Positions 20,536 through 29,453 are shown, numbered from the stretch's first letter. The stretch is 45,599 bases of DNA from Rummeliibacillus stabekisii (GCF_007988965.1 NZ_BJVD01000016.1:1-45599); one strand, 5' to 3'. Numbers and translations are program-made. The notes: generated by a model not told the origin, from the sequence alone.

Positions 20536-23500
20536 ATGGAAATTTTGCGTCATCTATTGACTAGCGATCCGCAAGTACAAAAATTATTAGATGAAATAAA
20601 GAAGGGACAGGGAGCAGAGCTGGTAACGGGTCTGTCGGGCAGCGCGCGTCCCGCATTTTTAGATACAATATTTTATACTCTGCAAAAGCCGCTTTACATA
20701 ATTTCGCCAAACTTGTTGCAAGCGCAAAAAATGTATGATGATTTGGCTAAACTGATAGGAGAGGATATGGTCCATTACTATCCAGCTGACGAATTTATTG
20801 CTGCTGATATGGCCACATCCAGTCCAGAGCTCAGAGCAGCACGTATTGAAACATTGGATCATATGATTCATCAACAAAAAGGAGTATATGTCATTCCTAT
20901 AGCTGGTATGCGTAAAATAATGGCTCCGAAAGAAGTATGGATGAATTTAAATTTAACTGCCAAGCTTGGTGAAGAAATCGATGTAGAAGAATGGTTGAAC
21001 CAATTAGTGACAATGGGGTATTCAAGAAGCCAAATGGTCACCTCTCCTGGTGAATTTGCACTGAGAGGTGGTATTTTAGATATTTATCCTCCTTATTCTG
21101 AAAATCCTGTTCGCATCGAGTTATTTGATACAGAAGTTGATTCTATTCGCACATTCTCAGCAGATGACCAACGTTCTATTAATAAACTAAAGGATATACA
21201 TCTCTTACCTGCGACAGAATTTGTTGTGACAAAGAATCAAAGACAGCAATTCGCACAAAGGCTGGAAAGTGCATTAAGTGAGAGTTTAAAAAAGGTAAAG
21301 AAAAAAGAGATACAAGAACAATTATATCAAAATGTTCAAATGGATATAGAATTGCTTCAGCAAGGTGAGTTGCCGGAGTTTGCTAATCGTTACGGATCTC
21401 TGTTATATGAAAAACCTGCATTCTTGGGCGACTATTTTGCGAAAGATGGGCTTGTTGTATATGACGAGTACGGAAGAATCCAAGAAGTAATGGAAGCTTG
21501 GGAAAAAGAAGAGAAAGAGTGGTTCATTTCCCTTATAGAAGAAGGAAAAATGGTGCATGCGGTAAAGCCATCTTATTCAATGAAAGAGGTCTCGGCTATG
21601 ATTCAATTGCCAATACTTTACTTCTCATTGTTTGCCAGGAATTTTTCTGGCGTACGTTTCCGAGATATCACTAGCCTTTCTTGCAAGCCGATGCAGCATT
21701 TTCATGGACAAATGCCGCTGTTAAAAGGAGAAATTGAGCGTTGGCAGCGTGAAAAATTTACAGTACTGTTTATGGCGGAAGATGGAAGTCGTCTACCAAC
21801 TATCCAGACCACTTTAGAAGATTACGATATTCATATACAAATTGGAACGCCTGAGGCAGAAGGCATTTTTGCAATTACGGGTAATCTTTCCGCAGGCTTT
21901 GAACTACCCATGCAACGTGTGGCAGTAGTGACAGAAGAAGAGCTGTTTAAACAAAAGCCTAAAAAGAAAAGAAACCGTGCTCAAAAAATGTCCAATGCAG
22001 AGCGGATTAAAAGTTATACAGAAATCAAGTCTGGCGATTATGTGGTCCATGTGCATCATGGGATCGGCAAATATGTAGGAATTGAAACGCTAGATGTGGG
22101 GGGCAAACATAAGGATTATCTCCATATCCGTTATCGTGCAGACGATAAATTGTATGTGCCTGTCGATCAAATTGATTTAATTCAAAAGTATATTGGTTCA
22201 GAAGATAAAGAAGTGAAACTCCATAAGCTTGGAGGTACAGAGTGGGGCAAAACGAAAACAAAAGTATCGAGAGCTGTCCAAGATATCGCTGATGATCTGA
22301 TCAAGCTTTATGCTAAGCGTGAAGCAGAAAAAGGATTTGCCTTCTCTCCAGATGGAGATGAGCAACGAGCATTTGAAGAAGCATTCCAGTACGAGGAAAC
22401 AGAGGATCAACTACGGACGATTCAAGAAGTGAAAATAGATATGGAAAAAGAAAGGCCAATGGACCGCTTAGTATGCGGAGATGTGGGTTATGGCAAAACA
22501 GAAGTAGCCATACGGGCTGCATTTAAAGCTGTACTAGACGGCAAGCAAGTAGCCTTTTTGGTCCCAACTACTATTTTGGCTCAGCAGCATTATGAAACGT
22601 TGCTAGAGAGATTCCAAGACTATCCTGTTACAATCGGCGTACTCAACCGTTTTCGTTCTCGTAAGCAGCAAAATGAAACTATCAGCGGACTGCAAGCTGG
22701 TACGGTAGATATCGTAGTAGGCACACACCGCCTTTTATCAAAAGATGTCGTGTATAAGGATTTAGGTTTATTAGTTGTCGATGAAGAACAACGATTCGGT
22801 GTAACACATAAAGAGAAAATTAAAAAATTACAAACAAAAGTAGATGTATTAACATTAACAGCAACACCAATTCCCCGCACACTGCACATGTCGATGGTCG
22901 GAGTACGCGATTTATCTGTAATTGAGACACCACCAGCTGACCGCTTCCCTGTTCAAACGTATGTAATGGAACATAACGGTGCACTTGTGAGAGAAGCGAT
23001 TGAACGCGAATTAGCACGTGATGGGCAAGTATTCTATCTGCACAACCGTGTAGAAGATATTGCGAAAAAGGTTGAAGAGATTCAAATGCTTGTGCCTGAT
23101 GCAAGGGTCGGCTCTGCCCATGGCAGAATGACTGAAAGAGATCTAGAAAACGTCATTTTAAAATTCCTTGAAGGTGAGTACGATGTATTAGTCACGACCA
23201 CCATCATTGAGACAGGTATTGATATTCCAAATGTTAACACACTGATTATTAATGACGCTGACCGTATGGGGCTGTCGCAGCTGTATCAATTAAGAGGGCG
23301 TGTCGGTAGGTCTAGCCGTGTGGCGTATGCCTATTTCATGTATCAACGCGATAAAGTCTTAACAGAAGTGGCAGAACAACGGCTACAGGCAGTAAAAGAA
23401 TTTACAGAGCTTGGCTCCGGTTTTAAAATTGCGATGCGCGATTTATCTATCCGCGGAGCAGGTAACTTGCTTGGTGCACAACAGCATGGCTTTATTGATT

Positions 23501-24057
23501 CAGTTGGATTTGATTTGTATTCACAAATGTTAGAAGAAGCGATTACTGAGCGGCAAACAGGCGTGAAAAAGGAAGAAGAAAAGGATATCGAAATCATTAT
23601 TCCATTTGATGCATATATTCCAGATACTTATATACCTGATGGCTATCAAAAAATCCAAATGTATAAACGCATAAAGAGTATGGATGAAGAAGAAGACTAC
23701 TCTGAGATTATTGATGAGCTGCAAGACCGATTCGGAGATTTCCCAGTTGAAACGGAACGCTTGCTGCGTATTGGCCGTATGAAGGTATGGGCGAAACAAG
23801 CAGGAGTAGAATCAATCAAAACGAAAAATAAAATCATCACGATTGAAATCTCGGAAGAAGGCACTGCCAAGCTAGATGGAGGCAAAGTTGTAGCCGAATC
23901 AATGGTATTTGGTCGGGCTGTAGGCTTCCAATTGGAAGGACAAAAATTACTTTTAACAATAGATGAAAAGAAAGCAGAAGCAAAATCAACGTTTGACATA
24001 TTAGAAGCTTTGCTGAAATTATTGCCAACAGCACTCCGTGAAAAGACGGAGGCATAG
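20536..24057 (+). CDS. mfd: Transcription-repair coupling factor Mfd
   Basis: Removes RNA polymerase stalled at lesions and recruits UvrA. The 1173-residue product has the UvrB-like N-terminal module (about 1-450), the CarD-like RNA-polymerase-interaction domain (about 495-560; SGDYVVHVHHGIGKYVG), a RecG-type translocase with Walker A GDVGYGKT (648-655) and DEEQ box (749-752), helicase motif VI QLRGRVGRS, and the C-terminal regulatory domain. The frame is open from 20473, but GAAGGGAGA places the start at ATG 20536 (MEILRHLLTS). It ends 91 bases before spoVT with no terminator. Confidence 0.97.
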   Translation: MEILRHLLTSDPQVQKLLDEIKKGQGAELVTGLSGSARPAFLDTIFYTLQKPLYIISPNLLQAQKMYDDLAKLIGEDMVHYYPADEFIAADMATSSPELRAARIETLDHMIHQQKGVYVIPIAGMRKIMAPKEVWMNLNLTAKLGEEIDVEEWLNQLVTMGYSRSQMVTSPGEFALRGGILDIYPPYSENPVRIELFDTEVDSIRTFSADDQRSINKLKDIHLLPATEFVVTKNQRQQFAQRLESALSESLKKVKKKEIQEQLYQNVQMDIELLQQGELPEFANRYGSLLYEKPAFLGDYFAKDGLVVYDEYGRIQEVMEAWEKEEKEWFISLIEEGKMVHAVKPSYSMKEVSAMIQLPILYFSLFARNFSGVRFRDITSLSCKPMQHFHGQMPLLKGEIERWQREKFTVLFMAEDGSRLPTIQTTLEDYDIHIQIGTPEAEGIFAITGNLSAGFELPMQRVAVVTEEELFKQKPKKKRNRAQKMSNAERIKSYTEIKSGDYVVHVHHGIGKYVGIETLDVGGKHKDYLHIRYRADDKLYVPVDQIDLIQKYIGSEDKEVKLHKLGGTEWGKTKTKVSRAVQDIADDLIKLYAKREAEKGFAFSPDGDEQRAFEEAFQYEETEDQLRTIQEVKIDMEKERPMDRLVCGDVGYGKTEVAIRAAFKAVLDGKQVAFLVPTTILAQQHYETLLERFQDYPVTIGVLNRFRSRKQQNETISGLQAGTVDIVVGTHRLLSKDVVYKDLGLLVVDEEQRFGVTHKEKIKKLQTKVDVLTLTATPIPRTLHMSMVGVRDLSVIETPPADRFPVQTYVMEHNGALVREAIERELARDGQVFYLHNRVEDIAKKVEEIQMLVPDARVGSAHGRMTERDLENVILKFLEGEYDVLVTTTIIETGIDIPNVNTLIINDADRMGLSQLYQLRGRVGRSSRVAYAYFMYQRDKVLTEVAEQRLQAVKEFTELGSGFKIAMRDLSIRGAGNLLGAQQHGFIDSVGFDLYSQMLEEAITERQTGVKKEEEKDIEIIIPFDAYIPDTYIPDGYQKIQMYKRIKSMDEEEDYSEIIDELQDRFGDFPVETERLLRIGRMKVWAKQAGVESIKTKNKIITIEISEEGTAKLDGGKVVAESMVFGRAVGFQLEGQKLLLTIDEKKAEAKSTFDILEALLKLLPTALREKTEA

Positions 24058-24073
24058 AACTAATAATTGTTAT

Positions 24074-24103
24074 GTATAAATTTCCCTTTATAAGGCCAAA
24101 CTA
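24074..24103 (+). promoter_or_regulatory. Sigma-G promoter of spoVT
   Basis: GTATA (24074-24078), 18-base spacer, CAAACTA (24097-24103). This matches GHATR-18-CATnnTA with a single mismatch. B. subtilis spoVT is sigma-G dependent. Confidence 0.6.
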
Positions 24104-24104
24104 C

Positions 24105-24132
24105 CGACAAGACTATTTATGAAATCTTGTCG
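24105..24132 (+). repeat. Inverted repeat at the predicted spoVT transcription start
   Basis: CGACAAGA (24105-24112) and TCTTGTCG (24125-24132) form a perfect 8-bp inverted repeat around 12 bases. It has no T-tract, so it is not a terminator. It lies between the sigma-G -10 and the ribosome site and could be an operator or a 5' stem-loop. Confidence 0.7.
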
Positions 24133-24148
24133 AAAGTGAGGCATTCGA

Positions 24149-24685
24149 ATGAAGGCAACAGGCATTGTACGACGGATCGATGATTTAGGGCGCGTAGTCA
24201 TTCCAAAAGAAATAAGAAGGACTTTGCGTATCCGGGAGGGAGATCCTTTAGAAATTTTTACTGATCGTGAAGGCGAAATTATACTTAAAAAATATTCACC
24301 TATTAATGAACTAGGTGATTTTGCACTTTCTTATGTAGATACATTATTTGAAACATTAGGTACGAGTGCTTTGGTTAGCGATAGAGATCAGGTAATTGCT
24401 GCTGCAGGTGTTTCAAAAAAGGATTATTTGCATCGTGCCATTTCTCCTTTTGCAGAAGAACGTATTCTACAAAGGAATTTGATTGTAGAGAAGCATGAAA
24501 GTTCGATTGAAATTGTCCCTGGACAAATAGAACAGATCAAATCATATTGTATTGCACCGATTGTTGTAGCAGGAGATGCCATTGGCGCAGTTTATATTTT
24601 ATCTAAAATGCACTTTATTGGTGATACGGAACAAAAGGTCGCAGAAACAGCGGCACACTTCCTAGCGAAGCAAATGGAAGGATAG
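24149..24685 (+). CDS. spoVT: Stage V sporulation regulator SpoVT
   Basis: Forespore transcription factor that tunes sigma-G genes. The 178-residue product has an AbrB-like N-terminal domain (residues 1-50; MKATGIVRRIDDLGRVVIP, then EIRRTLRIREGD) and a C-terminal GAF-like domain (about 55-178). It is a paralogue of AbrB at 6252-6530 over the DNA-binding region. GTGAGG precedes the ATG. In B. subtilis it represses its own gene; the inverted repeat upstream is a candidate site. Confidence 0.96.
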   Translation: MKATGIVRRIDDLGRVVIPKEIRRTLRIREGDPLEIFTDREGEIILKKYSPINELGDFALSYVDTLFETLGTSALVSDRDQVIAAAGVSKKDYLHRAISPFAEERILQRNLIVEKHESSIEIVPGQIEQIKSYCIAPIVVAGDAIGAVYILSKMHFIGDTEQKVAETAAHFLAKQMEG

Positions 24686-24694
24686 AGAACGGTA

Positions 24695-24727
24695 ACAGAC
24701 TGCTTATATAAGCAGTCTGTTTTTTTG
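24695..24727 (+). terminator. Terminator after spoVT
   Basis: ACAGACTGCTTAT (24695-24707) pairs with ATAAGCAGTCTGT (24708-24720) as a long palindrome, followed by seven Ts. Confidence 0.92.
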
Positions 24728-24768
24728 TAAGGCAATCCAGGTGTATCTCCTTACACAATTTACACATA

Positions 24769-24777
24769 TGCTATACT
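24769..24777 (+). promoter_or_regulatory. Extended -10 promoter for yabM
   Basis: TGCTATACT (24769-24777) fits an extended -10; a TTACAC 15 bases upstream is the only -35 candidate. Confidence 0.5.
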
Positions 24778-24805
24778 TTGGTAGTAAAAAGAGTTTGTTT
24801 TAGAA

Positions 24806-26458
24806 ATGAGTGAGAAATATATGCCTGAAAAGTGGGGTATGAAGGTATATTTAAAGGGCGTGGCAATGCTAACGGTGGCCTCTCTTTTTGTGAAAGTACT
24901 GAGTATGGTGTACCGTATTCCTTTTCAAAACCTAGTAGGAGACCGAGGATTTTATATTTACCAGCAGGTCTATCCTTTTGCTGCTATATTTGTCACTTGG
25001 ACTTCAAGCGGACTAGCTGTAGCTATTTCAAAAATACTGGCAGATGAAGATGCCAATAAACATACGAGTGAGCGCAATGCAATATTGCGATTTTTATTTA
25101 GCGTTTTAGCTGTGATATCTGCTCTTTTATTTATAGTACTATTTTTTGGCGCTCCTTTTTTTGCAAAGATGATGGGAGATCAAGAGCTATCCGGATTAAT
25201 AAAAGTAGCTTCATTTGTTGTATTTTGTATTCCATTTCTTTCAATATACAAAGGATTCTTTCAATCAATGGGGAACATGCAGCCGGTTGCCTATGCGCAA
25301 ATGGTAGAGCAGGCTGTAAGAGTAGCAATCATTATTGTAGGTACTTGGCAAGTTGTTGCTATGACACATTCGCTATATGCAGCTGGCGAAGTGGCAATGG
25401 GGGGGACGGTAGCCGGTGAACTGGCAGGTGTTTTTCTGTTAGTTTGGTTTGGAAGGAAATACTTTTTCTCTCATGAAGGCTTAAAGAGTACTACTATCCA
25501 ATCATTGAATAAATGGGCAATGACCAAAAAGCTTTTGCTTTTCAGCTTCAGTGTCAGCTTGAGCAGTTTGATGCTGCTGCTGTTTCAACTAGTTGATTCA
25601 TTTACTATTTTCAGTGCGTTACAAAAAATGGGCTTACCTTCTTTACAGGCGATGGAAACTAAGGGGATTTATGATCGAAGTCAACCGCTCGTACAAGTAG
25701 GATTGGTGATTGCTTCCTCACTTTCACTCGCTATTGTGCCGTTGATTGCCCATAACCAAAAAAACAGGGAGCATGCTAAACGATATATCAAAATCACCTA
25801 TCGTGCCTCTCTTTTATTTGGTGTAGCGGCTGCTGTCGGATTAATTCTAGTGATGCCAAATATAAATAAAACATTATTTGAAACAGCCGATTTATCGAAT
25901 GTATTATCGATTTTTATCATTCAAATTATATGGCTTTCACTCATATTGACCATTACAGGGATACTACAAGGGTTAGGTAAATTAAAAATACCCTCGTTTA
26001 TTTTATTGATGGGTATTTTGGTGAAATGTTTATGTAACTCTTTATTTGTACAAACATTCGGGATAGGAGGGGCGGCTATTGCAGGAAATATGGGCTTAAT
26101 GATGTCAGCTATAGTGCTAGTTGCTTATTTAAAAAGGTTACAAACTATAAAACTGGCTCCATGGCGTTTCTACAAAGGCTTGACGGTAGCCACCCTTCTT
26201 ATGGCGTTTGTCCTTGTGTTATTCTCTGTCTTTTTAGAACCTTATGCTAGAAATTTCTCTGATGGAAGAACGATGGCTTTATGTCTAACGATCATAAAAT
26301 CATCGATTGGTGCTTTCATCTTTCTGACTACGTTAGCAAAAATGCGTACACTAGCAGTTCGAGAATGGTTCCTATTGCCTCTAGGAAAATACATGGCCGC
26401 CTACCAACTCCGGTTGGGAAGAATGGGGAAAGATACAGAAGAAAAGGTTCGACAATGA
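24806..26458 (+). CDS. yabM: Polysaccharide/lipid flippase of the MOP superfamily (YabM)
   Basis: A 550-residue integral membrane protein of the SpoVB/MurJ-related MOP (MATE-like) family, with about 14 hydrophobic segments by eye. It probably flips a lipid-linked glycan; the substrate is unknown. The N-terminal SLFVKVLSMVYRIPFQNLVG and GFYIYQQVYPF segments are typical of this family. The start is unsure: ATG 24806 has no good ribosome site, and ATG 24821 has a weak GAGTGAG. The order spoVT-yabM-yabN is as in B. subtilis. Confidence 0.85.
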   Translation: MSEKYMPEKWGMKVYLKGVAMLTVASLFVKVLSMVYRIPFQNLVGDRGFYIYQQVYPFAAIFVTWTSSGLAVAISKILADEDANKHTSERNAILRFLFSVLAVISALLFIVLFFGAPFFAKMMGDQELSGLIKVASFVVFCIPFLSIYKGFFQSMGNMQPVAYAQMVEQAVRVAIIIVGTWQVVAMTHSLYAAGEVAMGGTVAGELAGVFLLVWFGRKYFFSHEGLKSTTIQSLNKWAMTKKLLLFSFSVSLSSLMLLLFQLVDSFTIFSALQKMGLPSLQAMETKGIYDRSQPLVQVGLVIASSLSLAIVPLIAHNQKNREHAKRYIKITYRASLLFGVAAAVGLILVMPNINKTLFETADLSNVLSIFIIQIIWLSLILTITGILQGLGKLKIPSFILLMGILVKCLCNSLFVQTFGIGGAAIAGNMGLMMSAIVLVAYLKRLQTIKLAPWRFYKGLTVATLLMAFVLVLFSVFLEPYARNFSDGRTMALCLTIIKSSIGAFIFLTTLAKMRTLAVREWFLLPLGKYMAAYQLRLGRMGKDTEEKVRQ

Positions 26459-26459
26459 T

Positions 26460-26488
26460 TTGTTAGCCTGCTACCAACTCGATATAAT
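26460..26488 (+). promoter_or_regulatory. Sigma-A promoter of yabN-rqcP
   Basis: TTGTTA (26460-26465), 17-base spacer, TATAAT (26483-26488), just after the yabM stop codon. Confidence 0.7.
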
Positions 26489-26560
26489 GAAAAATGAATT
26501 CACATAACATGCAGTATTTACAAATAAGAAAGAAGCGCAAGATTAAAGGAGAGAATGTGT

Positions 26561-28030
26561 ATGCATCAACTGACTATAATAGGCTTAGGAGCGGGAGACT
26601 TTGAACAATTGCCAATGGGTGTCTATAAAGCACTCAAAGCAGCTAAAAAGGTGTATGTTCGAACAAATGATCACCCTGTACTAACAGAATTGGCTAAAGA
26701 GGGACTAACATTCGAAAGCTTTGATGCTGTGTATGAAAAACATGATGACTTTTTGCCTGTCTATCAAGAGATTGCTGATTCACTGCTTCAAGCAGCAGAG
26801 AAGAACGAGGTTATATATGCCGTGCCTGGCCATCCACTAGTTGCAGAAATGACAGTGCAGTTGCTGATCGAAGCAGAGAAAGAAGGAAAAGTAAGTCTCA
26901 AAATAGAAGGTGGTCAGAGCTTCTTGGATGCTGTGTTTGGCGCATTGCGAATTGATCCGATTGATGGCTTTGAATTAGTTGATGGCAGTACATTTTCAAT
27001 ACATGAGACCAATATGTACAAGCACCTACTGATTGCACAAGTGTATGACCAATTCAGTGCATCAGAGGTAAAGTTAACTTTAATGGAGAAATATCCGGCT
27101 GAATATCTAGTAACCATTGTGACAGCTGCTGGATCGAAGGATGAACAATTGCGCACTGTTCCATTATTTGAACTCGATCATGGTGTTGAAGTAAATAACT
27201 TAACAACTGTTTATGTGCCACCTATTAAACGGAGAGAAGACGGTTTAAGAGAGTGGTCTACATTCCGCGATATTATTGGGGTGCTTAGAAGCCCTGAAGG
27301 ATGTCCATGGGACCGTGCACAAACACACGAGAGCCTTAAAAAGTATATGCTGGAGGAAGTGCATGAGTTCCTTCAAGCAGTCGAGGAACAAGACGAAGAC
27401 CATATGATTGAGGAGCTTGGCGATGTATTGTTACAGGTCTTCTTGCAAGCACAAATTGCAGAGGATGAAGGTTTCTGGAATCTAGAGGACGTTCTTCAGG
27501 GGGTTGCTTCTAAAATGATTCGCCGCCATCCGCATGTTTTTGGCGAAGTGAAAGTAGATAATGCGGAAGACGTAGTGAAGAACTGGGAAGAAATCAAAAA
27601 GGAAGAGCATCAGCCTACGAAAACAGAACCACTTTTAAAAGAAGGGTATCGTGCAACCTCTTCACTGCAAACTGCATATAACTATCAAAAAATTGCCGCT
27701 AAGGTAGGCTTTGAATGGCCAGACGTTGAGGGAGCATGGGCGAAGGCAAAAGAAGAGTGGGAAGAATTCCAAGAGGAAATCAAAGATGGTACAGATGAAA
27801 CAAGGCTCGATGAGTTCGGCGATGTGCTTTCTACGCTTGTTAATTTAGCACGCGTCTATAAGATCCCAGCAGAAGAAGCGATGATCCATGCAAACGCAAA
27901 ATTTGCAAAAAGGTTTGGTTATGTAGAGCAAAAGGTAATGGCTGGACGAAAGGATTTTAAAAAGTACACACTTGAGGAATTAGATGAATTTTGGGAAGAA
28001 GCAAAACAATTACAAAGTAAGGAGTCATAG
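26561..28030 (+). CDS. yabN: Fusion of a SAM methyltransferase-like domain and MazG pyrophosphohydrolase (YabN)
   Basis: A 489-residue two-domain protein. Residues 1 to about 220 have the tetrapyrrole-methylase fold (LTIIGLGAGDFEQLPMG, YAVPGHPLVAEMTVQLL); residues about 225-489 are a MazG NTP pyrophosphohydrolase with two tandem MazG cores. GCPWDRAQTHESLKKYMLEE and EELGDVLLQV carry the metal-binding Glu/Asp, repeated as EEWEEFQEE and DEFGDVLSTLV. MazG hydrolyses non-canonical or excess NTPs. ATG 26555 also opens the frame, but AAGGAGAG is 7 bases from ATG 26561. rqcP follows after two bases. Confidence 0.93.
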   Translation: MHQLTIIGLGAGDFEQLPMGVYKALKAAKKVYVRTNDHPVLTELAKEGLTFESFDAVYEKHDDFLPVYQEIADSLLQAAEKNEVIYAVPGHPLVAEMTVQLLIEAEKEGKVSLKIEGGQSFLDAVFGALRIDPIDGFELVDGSTFSIHETNMYKHLLIAQVYDQFSASEVKLTLMEKYPAEYLVTIVTAAGSKDEQLRTVPLFELDHGVEVNNLTTVYVPPIKRREDGLREWSTFRDIIGVLRSPEGCPWDRAQTHESLKKYMLEEVHEFLQAVEEQDEDHMIEELGDVLLQVFLQAQIAEDEGFWNLEDVLQGVASKMIRRHPHVFGEVKVDNAEDVVKNWEEIKKEEHQPTKTEPLLKEGYRATSSLQTAYNYQKIAAKVGFEWPDVEGAWAKAKEEWEEFQEEIKDGTDETRLDEFGDVLSTLVNLARVYKIPAEEAMIHANAKFAKRFGYVEQKVMAGRKDFKKYTLEELDEFWEEAKQLQSKES

Positions 28031-28032
28031 AT

Positions 28033-28323
28033 ATGAGATTAGATAAATTTTTGAAAAACTCTCGGCTGATCAAACGCCGTACATTAGCAAAAGAAGTAGC
28101 AGATCAAGGACGTATTACTATCAATGGAAAAGTGGTAAAAGCAAGCAGCCCCGTAAAAGTGGGCGATGAATTAGCGATTCGTTTCGGCCAAAAAATCGTG
28201 ACTGTTCGCGTGGAGGAACTAAAAGATATCGTCCGCAAAGAAGAGGCTGCAAATATGTTTACCATTTTGAAAGAAGAAAAAGTAGAGAAAATTGAGCCAG
28301 AATTTATTGATGACGAAGAGTAG
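28033..28323 (+). CDS. rqcP: RqcP, ribosome-associated quality control S4-domain protein (YabO)
   Basis: RqcP binds stalled 50S subunits and works with RqcH in C-terminal alanine tailing of incomplete peptides. The 96-residue product has an S4 domain at the N-terminus (MRLDKFLKNSRLIKRRTLAK, then GRITINGKVVKASSPVKVGD), with a short acidic C-terminal tail. AAGGAG lies within the end of yabN. It is somewhat longer than the B. subtilis protein (86). It shares the yabN transcript. Confidence 0.93.
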   Translation: MRLDKFLKNSRLIKRRTLAKEVADQGRITINGKVVKASSPVKVGDELAIRFGQKIVTVRVEELKDIVRKEEAANMFTILKEEKVEKIEPEFIDDEE

Positions 28324-28350
28324 CAACTAACAAAAAATCAAAATAGAGTC

Positions 28351-28426
28351 GAAGTGGAAATAACGTAGACTGCTGAGGAATAGCACGATGCTTGTCCTTA
28401 GAAAGTTTAATGTTTCCACTTCTTTT
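28351..28426 (+). repeat. Nested hairpin after rqcP, resembling a dispersed Bacillaceae repeat
   Basis: A perfect outer 10-bp stem (GAAGTGGAAA 28351-28360 with TTTCCACTTC 28413-28422) encloses an inner stem (CTGAGGA 28373-28379 with TCCTTAG 28395-28401) and a third AGCA/TGCT. Four Ts follow, so it may end the yabN-rqcP transcript. The text CGTAGACTGCTGAGGAATAG resembles, from memory, a repeat with CGTAGACTCCTGCGGGAA found many times in Bacillaceae genomes; that needs a search. Confidence 0.6.
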
Positions 28427-28567
28427 CAAAATTAAATCAGTAAACAACTCCCCATTTTATATCCCTCTCGTTTTCTTGCCCCATATCCTTTTCTACATAC
28501 AATAAGTATTTACTTAGACCGGAATCATGCTCCCCTTTTTAAACCGTAGAGAATTTTCACTTTCCCC
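28427..28567. other. rqcP-yabP intergenic remainder
   Basis: A C- and T-rich stretch with no gene or clear hairpin; it leads into the sigma-E promoter of yabP. Confidence 0.5.
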
Positions 28568-28597
28568 TCATATTCCTCTTTCTCCTAACATATAGAT
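28568..28597 (+). promoter_or_regulatory. Candidate sigma-E promoter of yabPQ
   Basis: TCATATT (28568-28574), 14-base spacer, CATATAGAT (28589-28597). The -35 fits the sigma-E pattern KMATATW, and the -10 begins with CATA. B. subtilis yabP is sigma-E dependent. Confidence 0.55.
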
Positions 28598-28623
28598 TAG
28601 TAGACAGGCTAAGGAGGGGAAAA

Positions 28624-28926
28624 ATGATGACATTCCAACAAGAAAACGCGACTTATACTATTCCAACAGGAGACCACTTGCTAACGGTTCGAAATCGCAA
28701 GCGAATGGATGTGACATCTGTAAAATCGATTGAACGCTTTGACCAAGAGGAGTTTTTAGTACTCACCTCTCAAGGACATTTGCAAATTCGAGGAGAAGAT
28801 TTAAGAATTGTCCATTTGGATGTAGATAAAGGACTTCTGACTTTAGAAGGGTCTGTGAAGACACTGCAATATGATGAAGAGGATAGCGGCATATCAAAAG
28901 GCATTTTGCATAAATTATTTGGATGA
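28624..28926 (+). CDS. yabP: Sporulation protein YabP
   Basis: A 100-residue member of the YabP/YqfC family, needed for sporulation in the mother cell at an unknown step. The sequence has the family features LTVRNRKRMDVTSVKSIERF and EEFLVLTSQGHLQIRGEDLR, consistent with a beta-rich domain. AAGGAGG ends 6 bases before ATG 28624 (a second ATG follows at 28627). It overlaps yabQ by four bases and has a candidate sigma-E promoter. Confidence 0.93.
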   Translation: MMTFQQENATYTIPTGDHLLTVRNRKRMDVTSVKSIERFDQEEFLVLTSQGHLQIRGEDLRIVHLDVDKGLLTLEGSVKTLQYDEEDSGISKGILHKLFG

Positions 28927-29381
28927 CCGTTTCACAACAGTTCCTTAGTATAGCAGCACTCATAGCTAGTGGCGTTGTAGGGGCCGCAATTATTGATTTG
29001 GTACGATCTTTCAGCTTTTATGCCGCACCCAAATCGCTCTTGCGAAAAGGCTATATCCTATTTGAATTAACAGCATGGATTCTTTTAGGGATTGGAACAT
29101 TCCTACTATTAATGGTTGTTCGAGATGGAGAATGGCATTTTGTAGATTTTCTTTCACAATTGCTGGGCTTTTGCCTGTACCAATTATTTCTGCAAAGCTT
29201 AGTTCGATTCTGTGGAAGACTGTTTGTCAGACTTGTCATCCATCCGATTTGGTTTATTATTCGCCTCATTATAGGCATAGTCCGACAAATCATTAGGATA
29301 ATTGTTAAAATTGTTATGATTATTCTATTTCCGTTACGATTTGTTGTCGAAAAAATTAAAAATTTTACTCTTAAAAAATAG
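28923..29381 (+). CDS. yabQ: Sporulation membrane protein YabQ
   Basis: YabQ is a mother-cell membrane protein required for spore cortex formation. The 152-residue product has hydrophobic segments at about 5-25, 45-65, 75-95 and 105-135, with Arg-rich stretches between them. It is shorter than the B. subtilis protein (about 211), whose C-terminal part is missing here. The ATG overlaps the yabP stop (ATGA) and there is no good ribosome site, so translation is probably coupled. Confidence 0.87.
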   Translation: MTVSQQFLSIAALIASGVVGAAIIDLVRSFSFYAAPKSLLRKGYILFELTAWILLGIGTFLLLMVVRDGEWHFVDFLSQLLGFCLYQLFLQSLVRFCGRLFVRLVIHPIWFIIRLIIGIVRQIIRIIVKIVMIILFPLRFVVEKIKNFTLKK

Positions 29382-29399
29382 GGTAAAATTAGATATAAT
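29371..29399 (+). promoter_or_regulatory. Sigma-A promoter of divIC
   Basis: TTAAAA (29371-29376), 17-base spacer, TATAAT (29394-29399). It overlaps the end of yabQ and gives a leader of about 105 bases. Confidence 0.6.
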
Positions 29400-29418
29400 G
29401 GCATTAATGCTAAATGAA

Positions 29419-29453
29419 AGGGTATAGTTCCTTGTTTGAAGGAATTATACCCT
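29419..29453 (+). promoter_or_regulatory. 15-bp hairpin in the divIC leader
   Basis: AGGGTATAGTTCCTT (29419-29433) pairs with AAGGAATTATACCCT (29439-29453), one wobble pair and a 5-base loop. There is no T-tract afterwards (CTTATGG). It could stabilise the leader RNA, act as an attenuator with a partner, or end yabQ transcription weakly. Confidence 0.7.
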
